Shown: piece by piece, positions 18,494 to 26,759 of the stretch
How the letters are laid out: each line of letters opens with the position of its first letter
Numbering within the stretch: position 1 is the first letter of the stretch
Assembly: GCF_900105675.1 (NCBI RefSeq)
Contig: NZ_LT629786.1
Location: 2,976,001-3,040,000, forward strand
DNA from: Pseudomonas synxantha
GTDB lineage: Bacteria > Pseudomonadota > Gammaproteobacteria > Pseudomonadales > Pseudomonadaceae
Reading direction: 5' to 3'
Length of the DNA stretch: 64,000 nucleotides
The notes under the pieces: generated by a model
Databases searched by the model: none
The model's input: only the letters and a program-made list of their open reading frames with translations
What the model was told of the DNA's origin: nothing
Made by a program: the position numbers and the translations under genes

Positions 18494-19862
18494 GATCAAT
18501 CCACTCGCTATAGGGTTCACGTCCCGCGCCGCCCGAGTCCTTTTCAAACAGGTTGCAGATGGCATCTACGTGCGGCCGACCGGCCGGAAGGATACTGATG
18601 AAACGCTCAGACAGCTCAATCAACCCGTCACCGGCCAATTGCTCCAGCACAGGCCAGGCGGCGTAAAAGTACTGGCGAAAGATCAGTCCGCAACGCGTCT
18701 CGATGGCCTGGATATCCAGCTCCAAATCGCACGCCAGGCGTTCCATGACCATGAGCCTGATCTGGCTGCGTGGCTCGCACCGCCAGCCACGACTCGTCGG
18801 CAATTGGTCGATGTCCAGGCATTGCTGATACCGTTGCAATTGGTCGGTGTTTTGCGCGTACAGTTCGTCAATCTGACTGATGGCGCCCAAACCGAACCCG
18901 ATTTGATCGCAATACCCGTGGCGGGTAAAACCTTCACTGGTGCGGCGTAACCGGCCGCGCTCCTGCGCTATCGCCAAATCATCGTCGGGCCGGACGAATT
19001 GACCCAGGCCGATGTAGTGATACCCCCCGCCGAGCAACTGGTCAAAACAGCTTTGGCGCATCGCGCTTTTATCATCCAGGCTGCACAGCGCTCTGATGTT
19101 GTCCCCGGCCATCGCCCGATAGCGATGGGGTGGCCGTGAGTAGTCAAATACCAGCAGCCGGTCCGGCTCCAGTTCGATAAGAGTGGCCAATTTCAGTGCG
19201 AAGCTTTCCGGCGTCTGCCAGGCACGGCCATACCCCAGATCCACATTGATGGAACGATAACCAAAGGTACGCGCGGCATCGATAAGCGAATGGATGGGGG
19301 CCGGGTTCTGGTAGCAGTCCACCGACATATCACTGTCGGCACCGATGTCCGGAACGCCAATGCTGACATGGTTGAATCCAAGGTCGCGCAGCACGCCCAT
19401 GGTCGACCAGTCGGTGTGGTGCAGGTCAACGTCAATACTGTACTCACCGCACTCATGCCCCAGAAGGTTGAATCGGCCACGAAGATGACTCATCAGCCTT
19501 CTGAGCTGGGCGATTGCGGGTATACCGCCCCCCAGATGAAACTGCTCGACCCGCTGCCCCGTGCCCAGGTGACAACTGACGAGGTCAATCTCGTGCTGCA
19601 GACGTCGAAGGTAGCTTTCACCGCCCCTGTGCTCGCATGAAACATCGCCCGGGGAACACAAGGCAGGCCTAGGGTTGGACGGCAGTTGCACGTTCAGCGA
19701 CAGCGGACGGCATTTCTGGCGGCTGGCACGTAAAGCGCGAAGCAAATCCAGGGAACCGATCCCTTCATGGAACTTTTCAGTGCCAACAGGGCAGTCGGGA
19801 TCGAGCACGCCTTGATCGTACCGAACGTTCAGCTCGCCGCGGTTGTGAGATGGGTTGAGCAT
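18477..19862 (-). CDS. HemN paralogue lacking the radical SAM cysteines
   Basis: A 461-residue protein that aligns with HemN along its whole length: VEQFHLGGGIPAIAQL for the SAM-binding glycine motif, YHYIGLGQFVRPDDDLAIAQERGRL for MDHFALPDDELA, and CDQIGFGLGAISQI for CDLIGLGVSAIG. At the CxxxCxxC site of HemN it reads PSNPRPALCSPGD, so the cluster cysteines are absent. The frame is fully open, with no sign of decay. The start is the ATG at 19862; an upstream in-frame ATG at 19889 is less likely. A perfect DNR/FNR box lies 60 bases upstream. It could be a haem or porphyrin chaperone, or a HemN partner, rather than an oxidase. Confidence 0.85.
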   Translation of the reverse strand: MLNPSHNRGELNVRYDQGVLDPDCPVGTEKFHEGIGSLDLLRALRASRQKCRPLSLNVQLPSNPRPALCSPGDVSCEHRGGESYLRRLQHEIDLVSCHLGTGQRVEQFHLGGGIPAIAQLRRLMSHLRGRFNLLGHECGEYSIDVDLHHTDWSTMGVLRDLGFNHVSIGVPDIGADSDMSVDCYQNPAPIHSLIDAARTFGYRSINVDLGYGRAWQTPESFALKLATLIELEPDRLLVFDYSRPPHRYRAMAGDNIRALCSLDDKSAMRQSCFDQLLGGGYHYIGLGQFVRPDDDLAIAQERGRLRRTSEGFTRHGYCDQIGFGLGAISQIDELYAQNTDQLQRYQQCLDIDQLPTSRGWRCEPRSQIRLMVMERLACDLELDIQAIETRCGLIFRQYFYAAWPVLEQLAGDGLIELSERFISILPAGRPHVDAICNLFEKDSGGAGREPYSEWIDHDTFI

Positions 19863-19921
19863 GACGGGTCTCCGAGACTGGCTGCGCACTACCAGTGTCA
19901 GGGCCTGGCGTTCAATGCGTC

Positions 19922-19935
19922 TTGATTTGTATCAA
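19922..19935. promoter_or_regulatory. DNR/FNR box upstream of the hemN-like/hemN operon
   Basis: TTGATTTGTATCAA is a perfect TTGAT-N4-ATCAA palindrome ending 60 bases before the ATG at 19862. It predicts anaerobic/NO induction by Anr or Dnr. Confidence 0.88.
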
Positions 19936-19979
19936 GCGCAAGCAAATGCTGGTGGTGCATGACCGCCGGGCAAACCTGG

Positions 19980-20423
19980 TCACCAGGTCAGGTAAAACAT
20001 CCCTTTGGCCAGCAGCACGATGACGATCATGTGGCAGAACAGGCTGGCATGGATGAAATGCAGGTATCGAGCAGACATCCGGTCACTTCTGAACAGATAC
20101 ATGGCGGCCAGGAAGTGCAGCAGCACGCTGACGGCGACTGCGATCTTCAACATCAACAATGTACCGAACGATGAGGCCAGTGGTGTGGCAAGGGTCGGCA
20201 AATAGCGCAACCAGACCATCCCCGCCCCGGCCCCAAACAACACTAGCAAAACCCATGGAACCAGGGTGCGCGCGCGTCGACCGATACCCTGTTCGACCAA
20301 CAGCATGACCTTGACCGGCAGCTGTTTACGAATACTTTCCAGGAACAGGACTTCGAAGAACACCGTGCCAATGAAAATCAGCGCGGCAAACAGATGCAAC
20401 GTCAGAAACAGCGGATAGAGCAT
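19980..20423 (-). CDS. CopD-like small integral membrane protein, second copy
   Basis: A 147-residue, four-helix membrane protein clearly paralogous to that at 250-690. Shared positions include the N-terminal YP.FL..HL.AA..FIGT.FFEV, the central PLASS.GTLL.LKI and the C-terminal HM..IV.LAK.MFY. The ATG at 20423 starts MLYPLFLTLHLFAALIF, matching the first copy. It is followed in the same direction by the hemN-like/hemN operon. A DNR/FNR box lies about 200 bases upstream. The role is unknown; conserved His residues suggest haem or copper binding. Confidence 0.82.
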   Translation of the reverse strand: MLYPLFLTLHLFAALIFIGTVFFEVLFLESIRKQLPVKVMLLVEQGIGRRARTLVPWVLLVLFGAGAGMVWLRYLPTLATPLASSFGTLLMLKIAVAVSVLLHFLAAMYLFRSDRMSARYLHFIHASLFCHMIVIVLLAKGMFYLTW

Positions 20424-20625
20424 GGGATACTCGCTCTCATTTGAGCTGGACACGGCTGACCTACGGCGAGGCAACCGTCAAGCCCATCGTGCTTCGTCGG
20501 CGATCTTGGCCAACACCTTTGCGGTCATCCCGGGGGGATGCACAAGCAACACCACCACGCCAACATTCAGGTTCAAGCCTGCAGAGTGGGTTTGAGCAGG
20601 ATACAGAGCAGGCCGACGCCTGCGA

Positions 20626-20639
20626 TTGATATCAATCAA
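20626..20639. promoter_or_regulatory. DNR/FNR box upstream of the second CopD-like gene
   Basis: TTGATATCAATCAA is a perfect TTGAT-N4-ATCAA site. It lies 203 bases before the ATG at 20423, further than usual, and next to a dehydrogenase gene relic. It may drive the CopD-like gene with a long leader, or be left from a lost gene. Confidence 0.65.
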
Positions 20640-20661
20640 GTAATCCAGACAAGGCCATTGC

Positions 20662-20796
20662 GGTGCGCAAGCCGTCGCGTTGCAGGCTGATCTGACCACA
20701 GCGGGTGCCGTCGAGAAGCTGTTTGCCGACGCCATCAGCGCTGTAGGCAGGCCGGACATCGCCATCAACACCGTCGGCAAGGTGCTTAAGAAACCC
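20662..20796 (+). pseudogene. Short-chain dehydrogenase remnant
   Basis: The plus strand encodes about 45 residues (GAQAVALQADLTTAGAVEKL through AINTVGKVLKKP) that read as the internal part of an SDR oxidoreductase, between the cofactor-binding segment and the N-N-A-G-like loop. Neither the glycine-rich start nor the catalytic YxxxK part is present. The frame then runs into unrelated sequence. It is a gene fragment at the border between the denitrification island and the accessory region. Confidence 0.7.
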
Positions 20797-20882
20797 GATA
20801 TCCCAAACTCGAAGGCTGGGCGTGCGATGGTCATAGTCGCGCAGCACGCGCATACCGACCCTGACCGAAAGCGCTTTTGGAT

Positions 20883-21701
20883 TTACCCGGTAAGGCTGCT
20901 TGCGTGAAAGTCGGCGATCTGTTGCCACATCGCGACCGGGTTGGAGTACATGGGGAAATGCCCGCAATGGGCAATTGGCGCCAAACGCACGCCCTGGGCC
21001 TGGATATGCGGCAGGTAGGACAATGAAGCGTTGTGCTCGCCGTACATGAACATGCACGGACAGGGCAGGCCGAGGAACTTACCCATCAAATCGGCGTTGT
21101 CGGAGAGCTCGACCATCGATTCGAAGATTCCGCGTACAGCGCCTGCGCGAACCTTGTGCCGCAAGCTTGCGGCGTAGAGCGCAGTGGCATAGGCCGGGGC
21201 GTGACGGGCGCGCTCGATGAAAGCGGTGAAAAATACGTCGGGATCGTCCGCCGGGTAATCGACGATCTGCCGACTGAGGAAGCAGTCTTCCGGGGCAATG
21301 TTACCTTCGATATCAACGAAGCTGAGCACCCGTTCCGGGCATTGATGAGCCAGCATCAGCGCGGTCAACCCGCCCATGGAATGACCGACCAGATGAAAGC
21401 GTTCGATACCGAAATGTTCCAGCACCTGCAGCGCGGTTTTCAGCAAAAAGGGGATGGAAATCCGCGAAAGATCACTGCACTGGCTCTCTCCGCAACCCGG
21501 TGCGTCATATGCGACGAAAGGATGGCCGACGAACGCGGCCTGCCGCACGATGTCGGCGTAGTCTTCCTTGGTCGAGCCAAACCCATGCAGGAACACGATC
21601 GGCGCCCGGACACCATCGCGATGTAGGGCGGCAACGCTCAACTGGACACCCTCTATCGTCAACGGTAGTTGCTCATGAGCAAAGGTTACTGGAGAAGGCA
21701 C
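20883..21701 (-). CDS. Alpha/beta hydrolase
   Basis: A 272-residue alpha/beta-fold hydrolase. The oxyanion-hole segment is VFLHGFGSTKEDY, the nucleophile motif is GHSMGG, and a late acidic residue and AHCGHFP supply the rest of the triad. A GTG start at 21701 is chosen because AAGGAG lies 8 bases before it; upstream in-frame starts lack a ribosome site. No signal peptide is visible, so it is cytoplasmic. The substrate is unknown. It lies alone between the SDR relic and a LysR gene in the same direction. Confidence 0.85.
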   Translation of the reverse strand: MPSPVTFAHEQLPLTIEGVQLSVAALHRDGVRAPIVFLHGFGSTKEDYADIVRQAAFVGHPFVAYDAPGCGESQCSDLSRISIPFLLKTALQVLEHFGIERFHLVGHSMGGLTALMLAHQCPERVLSFVDIEGNIAPEDCFLSRQIVDYPADDPDVFFTAFIERARHAPAYATALYAASLRHKVRAGAVRGIFESMVELSDNADLMGKFLGLPCPCMFMYGEHNASLSYLPHIQAQGVRLAPIAHCGHFPMYSNPVAMWQQIADFHASSLTG

Positions 21702-21859
21702 GTTGTTGACTCCTTGAACGAAAAAATTGCACCGGACCAGATTCACCGGCTGACAGACACGCAATTTCAGGCTTATCAAGTGGCTTGTAAATTCCTAATT
21801 AGGGAATGCTTTCATATGTCAAACCTATCGTCGCTGTTCGTGGGCAACCCTTTGGCCAT

Positions 21860-22753
21860 TCATGCCTTGGCCCGTAACCGCGCAACCACTTCCTCGACCA
21901 CAGGGTTGGGGCGGTGCGCATGCCAGGCAACTGCGGTAGTCACAACATTGAGTTTCTGGGTAAGTGGGCGAAACACAACGTTGCCCGGGGCCAGCTTTTT
22001 CAACGACGCGGGCACCAGTGCAATACCTTGGCCGTAGCTGACAAAGGCAATTTGCGAGGCGACGGAGCGCACTTCATGCAAAACTCGAGGGGAAAAGCCG
22101 CTGGTGCGGCAGGTCGCAATCAGATTGTCGAAATAGACCGGGCTGACCTTGCGAGAAAACATCACCAACGGCTCGTTGGACAAACTGGACAAACTGATTC
22201 GCGTGCGCGAAGCCAGGGGATGATCACTGGGCATCGCTACCATCAAGCGATCCTGGGTCAGCGGCAGCGAATTGATCGACGCCCCCAGGTCTCCATCCAA
22301 ACGAGCGAAGGCCAGGTCGATATCGCCGGCCTCCAGCGCCGGAACGGCATCGACACTGTCGATCTCCCTCACGGATACGGTGAGGTGCGGGTAATCACTC
22401 TTCAATTGCTCGATCAAACCCGGCAAGACATCAAACATTGCCGTAGAGATCGCACCGATGGTCAACATCCCCGACTGCCCCGTCACCGCCTCCTCCACGG
22501 CCAGCTCCAGGCGCTCCAGCTGGTCGGCGAACTTGCGCACCGCCGGCAGGATCGCGGCACCGACCGGCGTCAGTTTCGCGCCGCGTCGAGAGCGATCAAA
22601 CAGCTTGACCTTGAGCGCCTGTTCCAGCACCTGGATCTGCTCACTCAGCGGCGGCTGGGACATGCCCAGGCGTTTGGCGGCGCGGCCGAAATTCTGTTCC
22701 TCGGCCACGGCCAGGAACAACCAGAGGTGCCGTATCAGACGAAAGTTGATCAT
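21860..22753 (-). CDS. LysR-family transcriptional regulator, divergent from the RraA/aminotransferase operon
   Basis: A 297-residue LysR protein. The winged HTH spans residues 5-64 (FLAVAEEQNFGRAAKRLGMSQPPLSEQIQVLE), followed by the linker helix and a two-lobed effector domain. The LNVVTTAVAWHAHRPNPVV tail resembles LysR regulators of aromatic or organic-acid catabolism. It is divergent from the rraA-like operon with 105 bases between starts, so it probably controls that operon. The inducer is unknown. Confidence 0.92.
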   Translation of the reverse strand: MINFRLIRHLWLFLAVAEEQNFGRAAKRLGMSQPPLSEQIQVLEQALKVKLFDRSRRGAKLTPVGAAILPAVRKFADQLERLELAVEEAVTGQSGMLTIGAISTAMFDVLPGLIEQLKSDYPHLTVSVREIDSVDAVPALEAGDIDLAFARLDGDLGASINSLPLTQDRLMVAMPSDHPLASRTRISLSSLSNEPLVMFSRKVSPVYFDNLIATCRTSGFSPRVLHEVRSVASQIAFVSYGQGIALVPASLKKLAPGNVVFRPLTQKLNVVTTAVAWHAHRPNPVVEEVVARLRAKA

Positions 22754-22858
22754 GATTAATCCATAGGTTGAGCGTATAGAACGCTTCTGTGATTAGTAAT
22801 ATACCTATCAAATTGTGTCGCTGACACTGGACGCCTCCGTTACCATAGAGGCTACCCC

Positions 22859-23524
22859 ATGAGCGTTTTGAATTTGCTGGATCGTTTCGCAGCACTGGAC
22901 ACCAACACGGTCTCCGACGCACTCGACTTCCTCGGCCTGCCAGGTGCCACCGTCGGGTTACGCCCGCTGTGGAATTGCCCGAAAATCGTCGGCCGCGCCA
23001 GCACTGTCCTGCTGGCGACTAAATCCGACACCGCTTCCACTGCGCACCTGATTACCCCGGTGGTAGAGCAGATCGACAGTGACGATCGTGTGTTGGTCAT
23101 CGCCGGCGGCATCGAAGGCATTTCCTGCTGGGGCGATATTCTCGCCAACGCCGCGGTCATCAAGCAGGTGCGCGGTACGGTAATCGATGGTTTCAGTCGG
23201 GACATCGATGGCAGCGCGTCGATTGGCTATCCGGTTTACGGACGCGGCGTGACCATGATCAGTGCCCGCAATCGGGTGGTTCAGATCGATGCTGCCATCA
23301 CCATCAGCGTAGCCGGCGTCGATGTCAGCGAGAACGACTATGTGATCGCCGATAACTGCGGCACCGTATTCGTGCCTTCAGCCTATATCGAAAAAGTCAT
23401 CGATCTTGGCGAGCGGATTGCCCGCCGCCAGGACGGCATGGTCGAGGCCGTTCGCAGCGGCCGCTCGGTCGCCGAAGTGATGCATGACACCCAATTCGAA
23501 GCGATCCACGTAGAGCGCGCCTGA
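22859..23524 (+). CDS. RraA-family protein (aldolase-like), copy 1
   Basis: A 221-residue RraA/HMG-aldolase fold protein: TVSDALDFLGLPG at the start, GGIEGISCWGDILANAA in the centre and VIDGFSRDIDGS, which carries the conserved Arg-Asp pair used for substrate and metal binding in class II pyruvate aldolases of this family. GISCWGD replaces the more usual GRTDC.VWGD. It heads an operon with a second RraA gene, a 34-codon frame and an aminotransferase. The reaction is not known; aldol cleavage or decarboxylation of a 4-hydroxy-2-oxo acid is likely from the family. Confidence 0.85.
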   Translation: MSVLNLLDRFAALDTNTVSDALDFLGLPGATVGLRPLWNCPKIVGRASTVLLATKSDTASTAHLITPVVEQIDSDDRVLVIAGGIEGISCWGDILANAAVIKQVRGTVIDGFSRDIDGSASIGYPVYGRGVTMISARNRVVQIDAAITISVAGVDVSENDYVIADNCGTVFVPSAYIEKVIDLGERIARRQDGMVEAVRSGRSVAEVMHDTQFEAIHVERA

Positions 23525-24186
23525 TGAATCTTGAAGACAAAGCACTGATCGCCTTGTTTGATGGCCTGGACACCCCTGGCGTCTCCGATGCGCTGGATAA
23601 GCTCGGCCTGCCCGGCCAATGCCTTGGCGTGGCACCACTGGACAATTACCGCCACGTCATCGTCGGGCCGGCGTTCACCGTGCAGTACGTCCCGGCCAGT
23701 GTCCCGCCGGGCACGGTGGGTGATTTCATCGAAGACGTCGCGCCCGGCGACGTGGTGGTCATCGACAACGGCGGCCGTACCGATTGTACCGTCTGGGGTG
23801 ACATCATGACCCAGTACGCCGGTACCCGGCATATCGCGGCCACCGTCATCGACGGTGTGTGCCGTGACGTCAACAAAGCCCTAGACGATGGCTACCCGAT
23901 CTTCAGCAAAGGCCGCTTCATGCGCACCGGCAAAGACCGGGTGCAGGTGCAGTCGGTCAACCAACCGGTGTCCGTTGGTACAGCCCGAGTCTGTGCCCGC
24001 GATATCGTGGTGGCCGACGCCAACGGCGTAGTGATCGTGCCTCGCGGCCGTGCGCCGGAAGTGGCGGCATGTGCTCGTCAAATCGAATCAGTCGAAGCCG
24101 ACATTCGCGCCCTGATCGCTCAAGGAAAAACCCTTAAACAAGCCCGGGATGCGCTGGGTTACCACAGCCTGCAGAGGAAAGTCTGA
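23524..24186 (+). CDS. RraA-family protein (aldolase-like), copy 2
   Basis: A 220-residue protein of the RraA/4-hydroxy-4-methyl-2-oxoglutarate aldolase family: TPGVSDALDKLGLPGQ, DNGGRTDCTVWGDIMTQYA and the Arg-Asp motif VIDGVCRDVNKA. The ATG overlaps the stop of copy 1 by one base, so the two may be translated together and perhaps form a mixed complex. A decayed relative lies at 31095-31482. The next small frame overlaps its own stop by one base. Confidence 0.87.
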   Translation: MNLEDKALIALFDGLDTPGVSDALDKLGLPGQCLGVAPLDNYRHVIVGPAFTVQYVPASVPPGTVGDFIEDVAPGDVVVIDNGGRTDCTVWGDIMTQYAGTRHIAATVIDGVCRDVNKALDDGYPIFSKGRFMRTGKDRVQVQSVNQPVSVGTARVCARDIVVADANGVVIVPRGRAPEVAACARQIESVEADIRALIAQGKTLKQARDALGYHSLQRKV

Positions 24187-24290
24187 TGACCACGCTCCCC
24201 CTTCCCCCGAATTTTCAAGAACAGGCAAAAGTATCGGGCGGCTCCACTCTGGAGTTGATGAACCTCACCGACTGGAGGCCCCGGGCATGA
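24186..24290 (+). CDS. Possible 34-residue coupled small protein
   Basis: An open frame of 34 codons starts at ATG 24186, sharing one base with the previous stop. It ends at TGA 24288-24290, overlapping the aminotransferase ATG by three bases (ATGA). The peptide (MTTLPLPPNFQEQAKVSGGS and on, ending DWRPRA) has no membrane segment or known motif. Such exact overlaps at both ends are what a translated operon gene would show. It could also be only a translational bridge feeding ribosomes to the aminotransferase. Confidence 0.4.
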   Translation: MTTLPLPPNFQEQAKVSGGSTLELMNLTDWRPRA

Positions 24291-25501
24291 ACACCGACTT
24301 TCAGCGACTGAACCAACGCCTGGCGAATGCGCAGCCTTCGGCGACTTATCGGATCATGGATCGAGTGGCCGAGCGCCGGGGTCAAGGAGCGAAGATCATC
24401 TCGCTGTGCGCCGGCGAACCGGATTTCGATACCCCCAGACATGTGCGTGAGGCAGCCATTCACGCCATCGAGCATGGCCATACCCGCTACACCCAGGTTT
24501 CCGGTGTACGTTCATTGCGCGAAGCGGTGGCGGCCAAGTTCCGTCGCGAAAACGGTCTGGACGTAAGCTGGCAAGACACGCTGGTGTGCAACGGTGGCAA
24601 ACAGGTGATCTACAACGCCCTGGCCGCTACTCTCAACGAGGGCGACCAGGTCATCGTAGCAGCGCCATACTGGGTCAGTTACCCGGAAATGGTGCAACTG
24701 TGCGGCGGCGAAGCGCGGATCGTTACCTGCGATGCCGTTACCGGTTTCAAACTGACGCCCGCGGCACTGGCCGTCGCGATCACCCCGCAGACCCGTTGGT
24801 TGATCCTCAACTCTCCGTCCAATCCGACAGGCGCGGTGTACAACGAGACGGAGCTTCGTGCCTTGGCGGCAGTGCTGCTGGAGCATCCCCACGTTCTGAT
24901 CCTGGCCGATGATATCTATGAACACCTGATTTTCGACGATCAGGCGTTCTACACCCTGGCCCAGGTGGAGCCACGACTGGCACCACGAACCCTGACCATG
25001 AACGGTGTGTCCAAAGCCTACGCCATGACTGGCTGGCGCATCGGCTTTGCCACGGGGCCGCGCTGGTTGCTGGAGGCCATGGAAAAACTGCAAGGCCAAC
25101 AGACCTCGGGCGCCAGCTCGGTTTCGCAGCAAGCCGCGCTCGCCGCGCTGGAGGGGCCGAAAGACTTTATCCGCGAAAGCCGTGCTGCTTTTCAGAGCCG
25201 TCGCGACTTGATGGTGGCGCTGCTGAACGACACGCCAGGGCTGGAATGTGTAACCCCGGCGGGGGCGTTCTATGCGTTCGCCTCTTGCGCGGGCCTGATC
25301 GGCCGCATCTCGCCCGCCGGGCGAGTGCTGCACACCGACGAAGATGTCGCCCATGCGTTGCTCGACGAAGCGGACGTGGCAGTGGTGCATGGCAGTGCGT
25401 TTGGCCTTGGCCCCTACATTCGTATTGCCTATGCACTGGACGACGCCTCATTGCGCCAAGCTTGCGAGGCTATCCGGATGTTCTGTACGTCCTTGCGTTA
25501 A
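24287..25501 (+). CDS. PLP-dependent class I/II aminotransferase
   Basis: A 404-residue fold-type I aminotransferase of the aspartate-aminotransferase I-gamma type. Seen are SLCAGEPDFDTPRHV, NGGKQVIYNAL, the NSPSNPTG loop that binds PLP, ILADDIYEHLIF and the Schiff-base Lys in NGVSKAYAMTGWRIG. The Arg in YIRIAYALDD would bind the substrate carboxylate. The ATG at 24287 gives the usual N-terminus. It ends an operon with two RraA-like genes, which suggests that a 2-oxo acid made or used by them is the amino acceptor. The substrate is unassigned. Confidence 0.92.
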   Translation: MNTDFQRLNQRLANAQPSATYRIMDRVAERRGQGAKIISLCAGEPDFDTPRHVREAAIHAIEHGHTRYTQVSGVRSLREAVAAKFRRENGLDVSWQDTLVCNGGKQVIYNALAATLNEGDQVIVAAPYWVSYPEMVQLCGGEARIVTCDAVTGFKLTPAALAVAITPQTRWLILNSPSNPTGAVYNETELRALAAVLLEHPHVLILADDIYEHLIFDDQAFYTLAQVEPRLAPRTLTMNGVSKAYAMTGWRIGFATGPRWLLEAMEKLQGQQTSGASSVSQQAALAALEGPKDFIRESRAAFQSRRDLMVALLNDTPGLECVTPAGAFYAFASCAGLIGRISPAGRVLHTDEDVAHALLDEADVAVVHGSAFGLGPYIRIAYALDDASLRQACEAIRMFCTSLR

Positions 25502-25518
25502 CGCTGATGAATGAACAA

Positions 25519-25538
25519 AACCCGGCCATGGCCGGGTT
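25519..25538. terminator. Palindromic hairpin after the aminotransferase operon
   Basis: AACCCGGCC-ATGGCCGGGTT is a perfect 20-base palindrome 18 bases after the aminotransferase stop. No T run follows on the plus strand, but the A run before it is a T run on the minus strand, so it may serve the convergent dehydrogenase as well. Confidence 0.55.
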
Positions 25539-25586
25539 ATGGTCGATGGAAGGAGCATGGTGGAATACCGGCCCCTCCCTACGCTT

Positions 25587-26597
25587 TTAACTGATTTTGA
25601 TCACGACCTTGCCGAACGGACCGCGAGCCAAGTGCTCGTAGGCTTCGCGCGCTTGTGCAAACGGGTACACATGATCGATCACGGGACGGATGTGATGGGT
25701 GTTCAAGAACTCGTTCATGCGGTCGAACGAAGAGCGTGGCGCAACGGCGATACCGCGAATCGTGGTTTGGCGGAAGATCATCGGCATCAAGTTCAGCGCA
25801 GCAGTCTGGCCTGTCAGGAAACCGATCTGAGCAATACGGCCACCCACTTTGGTTGCTTGAACAGAATCGTTGACACCGTCGCCGCCGGCCACTTCCAGCA
25901 ACAGGTCAACGCCTTTGCCGTCGGTAAGCTTGAGGACCTCGGCAGCCCAATCCGGCGTCTTGCGGTAGTTCACACCCGCGATCGCACCCAGCTTGATGAC
26001 GGCTTCAAGGTTTTCGTCGCGGCTCGAAGTAACGATGACCTTGGCGCCCAGTGCCATGGCAATCTGCGCGGCGAAGATCGATACACCGCCCGTGCCCTGT
26101 ACCAGTACGGTCTGGCCTACTTCGATCTGGCCGAAATCCACCAGCGAATACCAGGCAGTCAATGCTGCGATTGGAAGGGTCGACGCTTCTTCATCACTCA
26201 TATCGTCAGGCGCCCTAACTGCGCTGTCTTCATGGATGATCATGAACTCAGCCAGGCCGCCAGGCAGGGGTGAGCCGAAGCAGTAATCGGGCTCGTCATG
26301 GGCTGGCATGCCATCGATCCAGCGCGAGTACAGATGGGAGTTGACGCGGTCGCCGACAGCGAAGCGGCTGACGCCCTCGCCCACTGCCACGACGGTGCCG
26401 GCCGCGTCGCTTACCGGAATCAGCGGCTTGGGAACCATATGGGGCTCGTAGATACCATCAACGATGGCTTTATCGCGGAAGTTGAGAGACACGGCACCGA
26501 CCTTGACCAGCAGCTCGCCTGCCTTGGGCGTTGGGGTTTCAGTATCTCCCTGTTGCAGGTTATCCAGGCCAAAATCTTTCAGAAGCCACGCTTTCAT
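25587..26597 (-). CDS. Zinc-independent medium-chain dehydrogenase/quinone oxidoreductase-like protein
   Basis: A 336-residue MDR-family NAD(P)-dependent oxidoreductase. It has an N-terminal GroES-like domain (SLNFRDKAIVDG, PLIPVSDAAGTVVAVGEGV) and a Rossmann domain with VLVQGTGGVSIFAAQIA. The catalytic-zinc Cys-His pair is not seen at its usual site (LNFRD is the non-zinc pattern), so a zinc-free reductase is expected. The ATG at 26597 follows GGAGAG. It is divergent from a LysR gene that probably regulates it, with an 8-base-arm palindrome between. Confidence 0.88.
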   Translation of the reverse strand: MKAWLLKDFGLDNLQQGDTETPTPKAGELLVKVGAVSLNFRDKAIVDGIYEPHMVPKPLIPVSDAAGTVVAVGEGVSRFAVGDRVNSHLYSRWIDGMPAHDEPDYCFGSPLPGGLAEFMIIHEDSAVRAPDDMSDEEASTLPIAALTAWYSLVDFGQIEVGQTVLVQGTGGVSIFAAQIAMALGAKVIVTSSRDENLEAVIKLGAIAGVNYRKTPDWAAEVLKLTDGKGVDLLLEVAGGDGVNDSVQATKVGGRIAQIGFLTGQTAALNLMPMIFRQTTIRGIAVAPRSSFDRMNEFLNTHHIRPVIDHVYPFAQAREAYEHLARGPFGKVVIKIS

Positions 26598-26707
26598 TTT
26601 TTCTCTCCATTCGAAGTGGACGCCAGACGGTCGGTTCGACAGCCTGTTTACCCAGAGCATTGTTTCGCTTGGAGCGATTCGGATAAATGTTCAACGATGT
26701 ACAAGAT

Positions 26708-26729
26708 TGTTACCCTTCCAGGTAACAAA
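26708..26729. promoter_or_regulatory. Palindromic operator candidate between the dehydrogenase and LysR genes
   Basis: TTGTTACC-CTTCCA-GGTAACAA is a perfect inverted repeat with 8-base arms, 30 bases before the LysR ATG and about 110 before the dehydrogenase ATG. It is a natural candidate for the LysR protein's own binding site. Confidence 0.55.
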
Positions 26730-26759
26730 CCCACCCTGCTATCACACTTGGAGACTCGA

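Noticed and set aside
20632..21057. 141-codon minus-strand frame next to the SDR relic
   Set aside because: Overlaps the hydrolase gene in another frame and resembles no known protein.
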